A stretch of 40,060 bases of DNA from JBBTDV01 sp038042605 (GTDB taxonomy: Bacteria; Bdellovibrionota; UBA1018): NCBI GenBank assembly GCA_964358645.1, contig CAYHPW010000023.1:1-40060 (forward strand). The letters run 5' to 3'. A program made the position numbers and the translations under genes. This document shows, one piece after another, positions 17,109-26,006 of this stretch. Within the stretch, counting starts at the first letter, position 1. Each line of letters opens with the position of its first letter. The notes beneath the pieces were generated by a model. That model worked only from the letters and a program-made list of their open reading frames with translations. It was not told the DNA's origin and did no database searches.

Positions 17109-18901
17109 TCACACTTATAATAGGCCACAGGGGTTCTGGTAAAACAGCCTTACTGAAGCGCATAGAGCAATACAGCAAAACCAGTTTGGAGCCGGTGGTA
17201 CTGATCGACTTAGATATGGCGATTGAAAAACGGGAGGGGATGTCGATCACTGAAATATTTTCAGTGAAAGGTGAGCAGTATTTTAGAAAAATTGAAAAAA
17301 AATATCTCGCTGACATCGTGGCCGAGTATTCCAAGCAAGATAAGAGAGTGTTTGTCGCGGCAGGAGCGGGGTACGAAGGGCCGCCGCCACCAAACACGCA
17401 CTGTCTATGGGTAAGAAGAACGACAGACTCACTCGGTAGAATTTTTCTAGACAAACCAAGGCTTGAAAGCGCCATTACGCCGCGTGAAGAATATTTTAAA
17501 AGACATGCCGAGCGTGAGCCCAAATACCGCAAGTGGGCGGATGATGTATTATTCGTGCCAGAAGGAACCGACGGGCCAAGCATTTATGAACAAAATTATT
17601 TCACATCCGGCATTAATAATATCGGTGGAACACTGACGCTTTTGCCAGAGCATTTTAAAACACTGAAAAATAAAATTTCATGGGGAGTTAAATTTTTTGA
17701 AATCCGTTCTGACCTACTGACAGACGAACAGATTAAAACAGCAATAGCTTTAATCCCTCCAGAAAAAATCATCCTTAGCTTTCGCCGCCACATTGATCAT
17801 CTTGGCTCTAATGACAGCTTACCGGAAAATATACTTTGGGATTGGCCGCTTGAATTCGGACCTACACCAAGTGGGAAGACTCCTCCTATTGTTTCGTTAC
17901 ACGAGAGGGAACCACATGAGTCCATTTCGGCATGCCTAAAAAAATTCAACGCTGTAATCGGGCGCCAGCATCTTAAACTTGCCATACACATAAATGATTT
18001 TTCGGAACTGTACGAAGCACACCAGTGGTGGATGGAAGTGCCTGCGCAAAGGTCATTTCTACCTTGTTCTGATAATAGCCGATGGGCCTGGTATAGGCTC
18101 CTGATGCGGCAAAAAATGTTCCTTAATTTTTTCAGGGAAGGTGACGGAACAGCAAAAGACCAGCCAGTTTTATTGGATTGGTTAAGAATGAGTGATTTAT
18201 CCGCGCACGCTTTCGCAGCAGTCCTTGGCGACCCCATCATTCATAGCCACACGCCGATCGAGCATGGTGATTTTTTTTCAAGCCGCGGCATCCCTGTATT
18301 TGCAATTCGCGTATCAGCGCATGAATGGCAGGAAGGCGCAATTAACATACTTAAGAAGCTTGGTCTAAGATATGCCGCCATCACTTCCCCATTAAAAAAA
18401 CTAGCTTACCAGATTTGCAATAAGACCGATGCACAAACAGTTTCGCTACAATCTGTCAACACACTATACTGGGACAATGAAGCCTGGCATGGAACTAACA
18501 CTGATATTGCAGGACTACAGATACTGACAGAAGATCTTCGCGCACACTACCGGCCCGAACAAATAGCGGTATGGGGAGGAGGAGGAACGCTAAATACCTT
18601 GCTTAAAACATTGCCCGAGGCTTCTTTTTATTCCGCAAGAACCGGCGAGCCAAGGAACGATGGTCGCATGAATATAAAACCACATGCAGTTATTTGGGCA
18701 GCGGGACTTGCCGGAAAAGATACGCCATTCCCACCATCCGAGTGGAAACCTAAAGTCGTTTTGGATCTTAATTACAGTGACGATTCACCTGGAAAAGAAT
18801 ATGCCTTAATGGTTGGAGCGCACCACATATCAGGGCTTAAGATGTTTAAAGTTCAAGCAGAAAAACAACGTATTTTTTGGGCTAAAAAAAATGAGCGCTA
18901 A
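17105..18901 (+). CDS. Trifunctional AroK-AroD-AroE fusion: shikimate kinase, type I 3-dehydroquinase, shikimate dehydrogenase
   Basis: One 598-aa reading frame with three shikimate-pathway domains. Residues 1-155 are shikimate kinase: Walker A GHRGSGKT (7-14), DLD (35-37), FR (60-61), a variant glycine loop AGAG (86-89) and a lid with REPKY. Residues 175-365 resemble type I dehydroquinase: EIRSD (199-203), SFRR, His266 in IVSLHER, and Lys291 in LKLAIHI at the Schiff-base position. Residues 369-598 are AroE: GDPIIHSHTP (375-384), Lys431 in SPLKK, VNTL (451-454), NTD (465-467), nucleotide loop GGGGTLNT (491-498) and Gln584. It overlaps aroA by 4 bp and aroC by 11 bp. With aroB and aroA upstream, the gene order equals the domain order of eukaryotic AROM. 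Domain calls are mine by motif. Confidence 0.9.
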   Translation: MITLIIGHRGSGKTALLKRIEQYSKTSLEPVVLIDLDMAIEKREGMSITEIFSVKGEQYFRKIEKKYLADIVAEYSKQDKRVFVAAGAGYEGPPPPNTHCLWVRRTTDSLGRIFLDKPRLESAITPREEYFKRHAEREPKYRKWADDVLFVPEGTDGPSIYEQNYFTSGINNIGGTLTLLPEHFKTLKNKISWGVKFFEIRSDLLTDEQIKTAIALIPPEKIILSFRRHIDHLGSNDSLPENILWDWPLEFGPTPSGKTPPIVSLHEREPHESISACLKKFNAVIGRQHLKLAIHINDFSELYEAHQWWMEVPAQRSFLPCSDNSRWAWYRLLMRQKMFLNFFREGDGTAKDQPVLLDWLRMSDLSAHAFAAVLGDPIIHSHTPIEHGDFFSSRGIPVFAIRVSAHEWQEGAINILKKLGLRYAAITSPLKKLAYQICNKTDAQTVSLQSVNTLYWDNEAWHGTNTDIAGLQILTEDLRAHYRPEQIAVWGGGGTLNTLLKTLPEASFYSARTGEPRNDGRMNIKPHAVIWAAGLAGKDTPFPPSEWKPKVVLDLNYSDDSPGKEYALMVGAHHISGLKMFKVQAEKQRIFWAKKNER

Positions 18902-19856
18902 TTCCTTCGGAAACAGATTCGTAATCACCACTTTCGGTGAAAGCCACGGACCAGCCTTAGGTGTAGTTGTTGATGGCTGTCCCGCCGGAGTGCCTTTCGA
19001 TGAAGCACTGCTTAACCAGGAATTAAAAAAACGCCGCCCTGGTAGCCATGACGGTGGAGCCGAGACACCGGTTTCATCACGCAAAGAACCTGATATGCCA
19101 GAAATTTTAAGCGGTGTTTATCAAGACCACACCCTAGGCACCCCTATAGCGATTATTGTCCGAAACATTGATGCAAGGCCTGATGATTATAAAAAAATAT
19201 TTAAAAATCCGAGACCAGGGCACGCCGATGATTTATGGTCATCTAAGTTTGGTATAGCTGACCTCCACGGTGGCGGCCGCGCCTCTGGGCGCGAAACCGT
19301 GGCAAGGGTCATGGGTGGAGCAGTTGCAAAAATGTTTTTGAAACAGGCCTGCCCCAGCCTCAGTGTCATGGGTGTTATAAAACAAATCGGGCCGTTAAAG
19401 CTTACTGGGCAAGAACCAACAGAGTTTCTTGTCGAAGCAAAACAAAGTGGCAAAAGTTACGGCGGAATTGCCGAAGTCATAGTCAATGGGGTGCCTGCAT
19501 TTCTAGGCCAGCCAGTGTTTCACAAATTAAAATCTGATCTAACGGCAGCTATCATGGGCATCGGCGCGACTGCTGGTGTTGAAATCGGCGATGGATTTGA
19601 CTCCGCCTCGCAGGAGGGCTCCGTTTTCCATACAGGGCAACAATCAAAATATGGCGGCATGCGCGGAGGCATAAGCGATGGACATCGCATAATAATCAAA
19701 GCAGCTTTCAAACCACCATCTTCAGTGCTTGAAACCGCCACTAGCGGCCGCCACGACCCATGTGTTGTTCCACGCGCCATCCCGGTAATGGAAGCAATGA
19801 TAAATTTAGTAATCGCGGATCATTTATTATGGAGCAGGAGCGACAAATTATCGTGA
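18891..19856 (+). CDS. aroC: Chorismate synthase
   Basis: FMN-dependent enzyme making chorismate from EPSP, the last shared step of aromatic synthesis. At 321 aa it is somewhat short (E. coli 361), but it has the characteristic GESHGPALGVVVDGCPAG, KKRRPG, RKEPD, NPRPGHADD, HGGGRASGRETVARV, GGMRGGISDGHRI and the C-terminal GRHDPCVVPRAIPVMEAM. The start ATG at 18891 lies inside the end of aroKDE (11-bp overlap); an earlier in-frame start at 18813 would lie deep within aroKDE and add non-homologous residues. It is the last gene of the aro operon, and its stop overlaps the convergent menE by 9 bp. Its product feeds MenF encoded nearby. Confidence 0.95.
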   Translation: MSANSFGNRFVITTFGESHGPALGVVVDGCPAGVPFDEALLNQELKKRRPGSHDGGAETPVSSRKEPDMPEILSGVYQDHTLGTPIAIIVRNIDARPDDYKKIFKNPRPGHADDLWSSKFGIADLHGGGRASGRETVARVMGGAVAKMFLKQACPSLSVMGVIKQIGPLKLTGQEPTEFLVEAKQSGKSYGGIAEVIVNGVPAFLGQPVFHKLKSDLTAAIMGIGATAGVEIGDGFDSASQEGSVFHTGQQSKYGGMRGGISDGHRIIIKAAFKPPSSVLETATSGRHDPCVVPRAIPVMEAMINLVIADHLLWSRSDKLS

Positions 19857-21005
19857 TAATTTCTCAACCAGCTCACCCATCTTAATCTTCCCTAGCGGTG
19901 ACCGAGGCAAAACAGGTAGGCCAGGTGGGCCCGGTATAAAATGATGTTCCCTGATTTTTTCAAACGGCAAAACACGTTCGTTATAAGCTTTGATTATTTC
20001 CTTAGCGCCAGTTTCATCAGTTGAAGCCATGTGGATCGCGTGCCCAAGCCTAGCATCAGGCATAACTATAATAGCAGCATCAAATGCAGGTCGGATACGC
20101 AACATAACTTCTGAAAGAATAGATTCAAGACGGCGCAAGTTGATGCTCTCAGCACCAATCTTAAAGAAATCACCGATCCTACCTTTCACAAAAAGCCTGC
20201 GTCCTTCAACATGACCTATATCGTCGGACAAAAATGCGCCATCCGTCTTTGGGTCGATAAACTTAGCTTTCCCGTTTTCCTGGATAATATAGCCGCTAAA
20301 TAACGACTGGCTGCTTATTCTAAACCTCCCATCGCATGAAACCGACACCTCCATATGCGGGAGTATTTCTAATGCGTCATTACACAAATGTGATGTAGCT
20401 ACTTGTGAAGAGCATTCCGTCATTCCGTAAGTCACCGCTAATTTCCAGCCCAGGTCGATAGCACGACGATAAAGCAGTTCATTCATAAAACTGCCGCCAA
20501 CAAAAACTGCGCGTAAGCCCGGTGGTGAGCGAAGTCCAGCCGCCACGATATCATGGATCTGGGCGGGAACCAATGATGTCAGAGTGCCGCTATTTTCTAA
20601 AACAAACTCATAAAATTTAAGGCAATCCCACTTCCCATACTCGGCAGTAAAGTCAACTACACGTGCTTTGCTAAGATGGCTTCTTGCATAAATTGCTAAC
20701 CCGCCGACATGGAAAACCGGGAGCACATTTATCCATATGTCCGAACTATCACTCTGGATGGTGGCATTTACAGCAGTGGCGGAAACAAGCATCGATTGTT
20801 TTGAAATAGCGACCCATTTATGACCCAAAGAATTTTTTACCGAAGAGCCGGATGTCATAAGAAGTATATGTGATCCAAGATCAGGAACATGATTAAGAAG
20901 GTCAAACATCATTTCCTGATCATGAGAAGGCAGACGTGGGTTAATGAACGCTTCCGTCCCCGGCGCTTCCCAGTCCGTGATGCCGTTAATTATAATTTTT
21001 TCCAA
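19848..21005 (-). CDS. menE: o-Succinylbenzoate-CoA ligase (short form)
   Basis: AMP-forming ligase that activates o-succinylbenzoate in menaquinone synthesis. The ~385-aa product is shorter than E. coli MenE (451). Adenylate-forming motifs are present: the P-loop start LLMTSGSS (the following residues are expanded and lack the usual G-x-P-K), LPVFHVGGL, YGMTECSSQ, SDDIGHV, the hinge GRIGDFFKIGAESI, and the catalytic Lys region RSPLGKIKMGEL. The TTG at 21005 is favoured because GAGG sits 5 nt upstream; a GTG at 21023 would add six residues. It overlaps menC by 16 bp and is the last gene of the men operon. Confidence 0.88.
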   Translation of the reverse strand: MEKIIINGITDWEAPGTEAFINPRLPSHDQEMMFDLLNHVPDLGSHILLMTSGSSVKNSLGHKWVAISKQSMLVSATAVNATIQSDSSDIWINVLPVFHVGGLAIYARSHLSKARVVDFTAEYGKWDCLKFYEFVLENSGTLTSLVPAQIHDIVAAGLRSPPGLRAVFVGGSFMNELLYRRAIDLGWKLAVTYGMTECSSQVATSHLCNDALEILPHMEVSVSCDGRFRISSQSLFSGYIIQENGKAKFIDPKTDGAFLSDDIGHVEGRRLFVKGRIGDFFKIGAESINLRRLESILSEVMLRIRPAFDAAIIVMPDARLGHAIHMASTDETGAKEIIKAYNERVLPFEKIREHHFIPGPPGLPVLPRSPLGKIKMGELVEKLSR

Positions 21006-21955
21006 TTTAACCTCTGCAAACACTCATCGAATCCGAACCCAAGGCCTTCAGGTGGGATAAGCCTGGCTGCACTTACCTCAAGCTGCTCAGAAAATTCATT
21101 TTGTTCATAAACGAGGTGTGACAACAAGCCGCATATTTCCATACGCTCAGGGTGTGCAGCCGCAAGTACCGCCGCCTCATATGCCGCGCAAACCTGGCCT
21201 AACGGATGATCAAGGTAAGAAGTGACCACGAGCTTGCCATTTCTCCTTGAGAAAAAATCATAAGCACGATTGCGCTCGATCACGGCCGGCTTCCACACCA
21301 GTACTGATGCAGCATCGGGGACTCCGTCGCTGCTATCCCTCCAATTGTCAGCAGCAAGGCGGATCCCTGACATTTTTGAAAGTTCTGCCCATTTTTCCTG
21401 GTCATAGGGGATAGGGTCCTCGATAAAATCAACAATTGATATGGCTTCGCCAAGTTCTTCAATAAAGCAAATACACTCTTTAAAACTGATCCTTGAATTG
21501 AAATCCAACCGTAACCCGATGCCACGTGACAGCAGTTTTTTATGAATTTGCTTAATAACCATGCTCTCATGTTTTAAGTCGCGGCCGGTTTTGACCTTTA
21601 TCTGCTTAAAGCCTCGCTCTGAAAGCCTGCTGATTAATGATCCACTTAGGGAACCACTTAAGTTTTTAATGTCGATTACTAAAAAATGACTTGTTGGAAT
21701 TTTAATATCGTTAAAACAACTCTTCCCAGCTGATCTAGCTTCCGCATCCATCTGCGCGAACCGCATACTGCAACAGGTAAGCGGCGTCATCACTCCTTCA
21801 GCTAAAAGCTTTAACTGCCGCTCTAGCGATAGATCTCCCAACTCAGGCCAGGGATGGCAATCTGCATACCCAAAGCCGATACCCGGAAGCTCCACTTTAA
21901 TAAGTGCGCCAGCTCCACTATCGAAATATCTACTAAACCAAAGAGAGTCCTGCAT
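20990..21955 (-). CDS. menC: o-Succinylbenzoate synthase
   Basis: Enolase-superfamily enzyme that dehydrates SHCHC to o-succinylbenzoate in menaquinone synthesis. The 321-aa sequence shows the second-strand KxK acid/base pair in QIKVKTG, three metal ligands in LRLDFNSR (Asp), DFIEDPIP (Glu) and LAADNW (Asp), and the opposite-face lysine in LVWKPAVI. It keeps the position expected in a men operon: it overlaps menA by 23 bp upstream and menE by about 16 bp downstream, so translation is probably coupled. Enolase-superfamily members also include epimerases, but the men context and residue set favour MenC. Confidence 0.9.
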   Translation of the reverse strand: MQDSLWFSRYFDSGAGALIKVELPGIGFGYADCHPWPELGDLSLERQLKLLAEGVMTPLTCCSMRFAQMDAEARSAGKSCFNDIKIPTSHFLVIDIKNLSGSLSGSLISRLSERGFKQIKVKTGRDLKHESMVIKQIHKKLLSRGIGLRLDFNSRISFKECICFIEELGEAISIVDFIEDPIPYDQEKWAELSKMSGIRLAADNWRDSSDGVPDAASVLVWKPAVIERNRAYDFFSRRNGKLVVTSYLDHPLGQVCAAYEAAVLAAAHPERMEICGLLSHLVYEQNEFSEQLEVSAARLIPPEGLGFGFDECLQRLNWKKL

Positions 21956-22844
21956 ATAACATCAAGCCAAATAAAAAATGTGTAAACGCGGCAATTGCCA
22001 ACAACCGGTTATATTGGATACCAATCGTATTATTAAAAACAGCATCGTTGATAACGCGGCCAATACCGCGCGCAACGCTGATTGCCGGTGGCAATGCCAT
22101 AAAAGGCAATAAAAAAGCTGCGATATATCCTTTTGTAAGCCAATAGAAATTTACGAGGAACGGCAATATAGCGAGTAAAATGATCTCATTGATTGCGAAA
22201 CCTTTGCCAAAACGTACCGCGAGCGTACGCTTCTTAGCCACTAAGTCTCCATCAATATCGCGGATATTGTTCACTGCTATTATCACCGTTGCAAGACACC
22301 CCACCTGTGTCCCCGCAATGAAAGAATCCAAATTCACACCCCCGGTCTGCAGGTAAAAAACACCACATGTCGCCACAAACCCAAAGAAGATGAAAACAAA
22401 CACTTCGCCAAGCCCTATATAAGCTAGCGGCAATGGGCCACCGGTATAAATATAACCAAAAAAAAGTGAAGCAAGCCCGATAGCTGCAATCACCCACCCA
22501 CTGTGCATAACAAGAGGTACAGCAAAAATTATGGCGGTTAAAAAAGCCAATATTCCGCCAACAAATACCTGGCGGTAAGAAAGCAGCCCTGCCTGCGTTA
22601 CACGCATGGGACCAATACGCGCTTTTGTATCCGCGCCTTTCCTGAAATCAAGCGCATCGTTAATTAGGTTAGTCCCGATCTGTATCGATAGAGCACTAAG
22701 CATGGCTAAAAAACTTATGATCAAGTCTGGTTGGTTCCCAAGCGACGCAGTTGCTACCCCCGTTGCAACAACAACTGGCACCACCGCAGCTGTAAGTGTT
22801 TTTGGGCGGCAGGCAAGAAACCAAAAACCTAATTTATTAAACAT
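21933..22844 (-). CDS. menA: 1,4-Dihydroxy-2-naphthoate polyprenyltransferase
   Basis: Integral membrane UbiA-family enzyme that attaches the polyprenyl side chain to DHNA to give demethylmenaquinone. The 303-aa protein is mostly hydrophobic, with about eight to nine predicted membrane helices. The first Asp-rich motif is at residues 59-72 (NLINDALDFRKGAD) and the second is NNIRDIDGDLVAKKRTLAVRFGK, both typical of MenA. The N-terminal WFLACRPKTLTAAVVPV is also a MenA pattern. It starts 3 bp after the menB stop and overlaps menC by 23 bp. Its prenyl substrate is probably supplied by the polyprenyl synthase encoded at 28000-29037. Confidence 0.94.
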   Translation of the reverse strand: MFNKLGFWFLACRPKTLTAAVVPVVVATGVATASLGNQPDLIISFLAMLSALSIQIGTNLINDALDFRKGADTKARIGPMRVTQAGLLSYRQVFVGGILAFLTAIIFAVPLVMHSGWVIAAIGLASLFFGYIYTGGPLPLAYIGLGEVFVFIFFGFVATCGVFYLQTGGVNLDSFIAGTQVGCLATVIIAVNNIRDIDGDLVAKKRTLAVRFGKGFAINEIILLAILPFLVNFYWLTKGYIAAFLLPFMALPPAISVARGIGRVINDAVFNNTIGIQYNRLLAIAAFTHFLFGLMLYAGLSLV

Positions 22845-22847
22845 TTT

Positions 22848-23675
22848 TTATGGAAGCCTCCCGAATTTCCTGAAATCAGGTTTTCTTTTCTCGTTAAAAG
22901 CGTTTCTGCCTTCTTGTGCTTCTTTTGACATGTAATACAACATCGTAGCGTTACCGGCCAAGTCAAGAAGGCCCATCTGCCCGTCACAATCGGCATTCAA
23001 AGCGGACTTCAAACACCTCAGCGCGAGCGGTGAGTTGCATAGTATTTCACGGCACCATTTCAGCGTTTCTGCTTCCAGGCGCTCAAGCGGGACAATACGG
23101 TTCACCAGCCCCATCTCAAGCGCTTCTTTTGCGCCATACTGGCGGCACAAAAACCATATCTCCCTGGCTTTTTTCTGCCCCACCACTCTGGCAAGGTAAC
23201 TGCTGCCAAGACCACCATCAAAAGATCCTACTTTTGGCCCGGTCTGGCCGAATCTTGCATTGTCAGCCGCGATCGTCAAATCACATACTACATGAAGCAC
23301 ATGGCCGCCACCAATCGCGTATCCTGCCACCATTGCGATGACTGGCTTTGGAAGTGACCTGATCTGCTTGTGAAGATCAAGAACATTGAGTCTTGGGATA
23401 CCATCAGATCCCACGTAACCTGCATCGCCGCGGATCTTCTGATCCCCGCCGGAACAAAATGCATCTTTGCCCTCACCTGTAAGAACCACGACACCTATCG
23501 CCGGATCCATCCTGCAAATCCCGAAGGCTTCTATCATCTCATCGACGGTACGAGGCCTGAAGGCATTCCTCCTGTCCGGCCGGTTGATAGTGATTTTTGC
23601 GATCCCATCCTCGGTCCTCTCAAATTTTATGTCTTCATAGTTTTTGATCGCTACCCAGCTTTCTTTGGTTCCCAT
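22848..23675 (-). CDS. menB: 1,4-Dihydroxy-2-naphthoyl-CoA synthase
   Basis: Crotonase-fold enzyme that cyclises o-succinylbenzoyl-CoA. The 275-aa protein has NRPDRRNAFRP, the oxyanion segments FCSGGDQ and AGYAIGGGHVLH, the MenB-specific TGPKVGSFDGGLGSSYLARVVG, and a C-terminal YYMSKEAQEGRNAFNEKRKPDF. The ATG at 23675 is supported by GGAGGG eight bases upstream, which lies across the end of menH; a longer in-frame version to 23741 lacks such support. It is 4 bp from menH upstream and 3 bp from menA downstream, inside the men operon. Confidence 0.96.
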   Translation of the reverse strand: MGTKESWVAIKNYEDIKFERTEDGIAKITINRPDRRNAFRPRTVDEMIEAFGICRMDPAIGVVVLTGEGKDAFCSGGDQKIRGDAGYVGSDGIPRLNVLDLHKQIRSLPKPVIAMVAGYAIGGGHVLHVVCDLTIAADNARFGQTGPKVGSFDGGLGSSYLARVVGQKKAREIWFLCRQYGAKEALEMGLVNRIVPLERLEAETLKWCREILCNSPLALRCLKSALNADCDGQMGLLDLAGNATMLYYMSKEAQEGRNAFNEKRKPDFRKFGRLP

Positions 23676-23679
23676 GAGC

Positions 23680-24432
23680 TCAACCCTCCGTACACTTAAG
23701 GTTCGTCTTAATAAATTCAGAGACTGTTTTAAAAAATACATCGCCTCGATCCCACGGGACTCTGTGGCCAGCCCCCTGGATTATAGCTGCCTTGTAAAAA
23801 CTGCATTTTTTTCCTGCTTCACTGGCAATGGCACTATAGCGCCTATCAAGCTCGCCAGCCACCCAAAGAGTGGGGACACAAAGCTCGGCAAGGCGATCAT
23901 CAAGGCACTCCTGGCAACCAAGAGACCAGTTACGCAGGACTGCTGCAAGCTGCCCACGGTTGAAGTCGCATTCTTTCCTCACTGAAACAGCAAGGCTTCC
24001 GGTAAAAACAGTTTGGTCATTCCATTTTTTCATCAAAGATGGCCATTCCTCTGATTCAAACTGCTTGGCCCAATCCTCATCTGAAGCCTTTCTTTCGACT
24101 CGCGCTACTGGATCCTTTAACCCAGTATTCGCCGAAACAAAGATCGCCATATCCCAAATATGTGGCGCTTGCAGCAAGGCGTGCATCGCTAGCCTCCCTC
24201 CCATGGAATAACCAAGAAGAACTTTCACCGCGTTTTTATTTTGATCACGTTGCCCGAAGACTCGCGCATTAAAAGCTTCGGCCCATTCACGCATTGTTTT
24301 ACCAGTAAAACAGTCATCAAAAATCACCTCAGCACGCAATTTGAAATCAAAATCCGCCGTCCTATTTAACAGCCAGTCTGATGGACCCCCAAGGAAACCA
24401 TGCAGGGCGTGGATTATAACGTGTTTTTGCAC
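23680..24432 (-). CDS. menH: SHCHC synthase (2-succinyl-6-hydroxy-2,4-cyclohexadiene-1-carboxylate synthase)
   Basis: Alpha/beta-hydrolase-fold lyase that removes pyruvate from SEPHCHC in menaquinone synthesis. The 250-aa protein shows the oxyanion region HALHGFLGGPSDW, the nucleophile elbow LGYSMGGRLAM, an acidic residue in VAGELDRRY and the terminal His in GAGHRVPWDRGD. It starts with GTG at 24432, overlapping menD by 19 bp, with AAGGAG about 11 nt upstream. The specific MenH call rests on its place between menD and menB; the fold alone would not distinguish it from other small hydrolases. Confidence 0.9.
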   Translation of the reverse strand: MQKHVIIHALHGFLGGPSDWLLNRTADFDFKLRAEVIFDDCFTGKTMREWAEAFNARVFGQRDQNKNAVKVLLGYSMGGRLAMHALLQAPHIWDMAIFVSANTGLKDPVARVERKASDEDWAKQFESEEWPSLMKKWNDQTVFTGSLAVSVRKECDFNRGQLAAVLRNWSLGCQECLDDRLAELCVPTLWVAGELDRRYSAIASEAGKKCSFYKAAIIQGAGHRVPWDRGDVFFKTVSEFIKTNLKCTEG

Positions 24433-26006
24433 AATCCTTCATACTCCTTCCAAAAGCGTGAGGTGGCTTCCCTGTCAGGGATAATCTCGATAATGCGGCT
24501 ATCAGAGCTGTTTACATTCTCAGGGATCTGAAACCACTTTTCATATTTCAATCCCCACATCCCGGCCCAACATGAGAAATCAAGCTCATGGTTGTTTTGA
24601 AATTCATGGAATGAAAACATCCTGCGGAATATCCCGGCTCCACGGTTGTTTATAACCACGATCTGAACCCGTATATCACTCAATTGCCGTAACGCCCACA
24701 AACCGGAAAGATCATAAAGCGCAGTTAGGTCACCGATTATTGCCCAATTATCGTCATTTTTTCCGCACATGCCGCCCTTACCACTGCACATACCAAGAAA
24801 AGCGGAAACCTGGCCATCAATGCCATTTGCGCCCCTACTGGCCCGTATTTCATATTGCCTGCAATCGCGCGCTGCAAACATATCCCACTCACGCACAGGC
24901 ATGCTGTTGCCGAGATAAACCAGTGAGCCGCGAGATATCCTATCAGATAATTGATGGACCAAGGCTGGCTCTGAACGTGGTTCACTTGATAAAAGATCTA
25001 GAACTTTTTGTAGCCGCAAGCGATCGGCTCGTATTAAATTACCAATGTGCTCAGGCCTGATCATTCGCGTTGTCGCCGTTTTGCCTAAAAATTCGCTAAT
25101 ATCCGTAACCACTAATTTACCAAAACTAGCCCCTGAAAAAGGCTTATCACTTATTGATAAAACCGGAATTTCATGTAATTCAATATCCCGCCAAACCCGG
25201 TGCGTGGGAACCCCTCCGATTCTAATCACTGAATCAACATGATAGCCACCACTGCTTTTTTGTAAAAAATCATCGCAGAAATATAATTTTATCTGCTCTA
25301 AAGCAGCGCTTTCTCTTAACTGGGACGTACTTTCCAAATAAACCGGCGCGCCTACACCAAGCAGGAAATCAGATACAGCCTTTGTATCTTTAGCCTCAAT
25401 TGAGCCGACAATAATCAATGGTGAAGTGGCTGAAGTCAAAAAATCACGAACTACTGTGGCTGAAGCTTGGCTAGCCGCTATTTTTTGCACAACTTCGCGT
25501 GGTCTGATTGAGTGATGATCGCCGCCGAGCAGCGGTTCATCAAAACAGATATTCAGGTGGACTGGTCTTTTCCCAGACCAGCCTGATAAACTGCATGGTT
25601 CATCCGCTTCCAGATCAAGGCTCATCTCCGCGTAACAACCGAATAAGCCCACTTGTTCTATTGATTGCGGCGCACCCGTGCCGCGAAAACGTTTCGGGCG
25701 ATCCGCTGTTATCAAAATGATCGGGGCTTCTGAATAATGGGCTTCAATAACAGCTGGCAACAGTTCCGCAGCCGCGGTGCCAGAAGTAGTCACCACTGCA
25801 ACGGGCTTGTTGCAAGCCTTCGACCTTCCAACCGCGAAAAAAGTGGCTGAGCGCTCCTCGAAAAAATAATATAGCCTGCTTGATCCCAAGCGCTCTATTA
25901 AGTGGACGATCAGTGGGCTGTTCCTGGCTCCTGGACAGATACAAAATTCAGACACGCCAGCATTAACAACCAGGTCAATTACTTGTGCTGCTAATCTTGA
26001 ATTCAT
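24414..26006 (-). CDS. menD: SEPHCHC synthase (MenD)
   Basis: Thiamine-diphosphate enzyme that adds a succinyl semialdehyde unit from 2-oxoglutarate to isochorismate. The 530-aa protein carries CPGARNSPL and EERSATFFAVGRSK at the N-terminus, TSGTAAAELLPAVIEAHYSE, DRPKRFRGTGAPQSIEQVGLFG, then GNSMPVREWD, SRGANGIDGQVSAFLG, the ThDP/metal site GDLTALYD and NNRGAGIF. The ATG at 26006 overlaps the menF stop as ATGA, a sign of translational coupling; the in-frame extension to 26057 is inside menF and was not used. It overlaps menH by 19 bp. Confidence 0.96.
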   Translation of the reverse strand: MNSRLAAQVIDLVVNAGVSEFCICPGARNSPLIVHLIERLGSSRLYYFFEERSATFFAVGRSKACNKPVAVVTTSGTAAAELLPAVIEAHYSEAPIILITADRPKRFRGTGAPQSIEQVGLFGCYAEMSLDLEADEPCSLSGWSGKRPVHLNICFDEPLLGGDHHSIRPREVVQKIAASQASATVVRDFLTSATSPLIIVGSIEAKDTKAVSDFLLGVGAPVYLESTSQLRESAALEQIKLYFCDDFLQKSSGGYHVDSVIRIGGVPTHRVWRDIELHEIPVLSISDKPFSGASFGKLVVTDISEFLGKTATTRMIRPEHIGNLIRADRLRLQKVLDLLSSEPRSEPALVHQLSDRISRGSLVYLGNSMPVREWDMFAARDCRQYEIRASRGANGIDGQVSAFLGMCSGKGGMCGKNDDNWAIIGDLTALYDLSGLWALRQLSDIRVQIVVINNRGAGIFRRMFSFHEFQNNHELDFSCWAGMWGLKYEKWFQIPENVNSSDSRIIEIIPDREATSRFWKEYEGLCKNTL

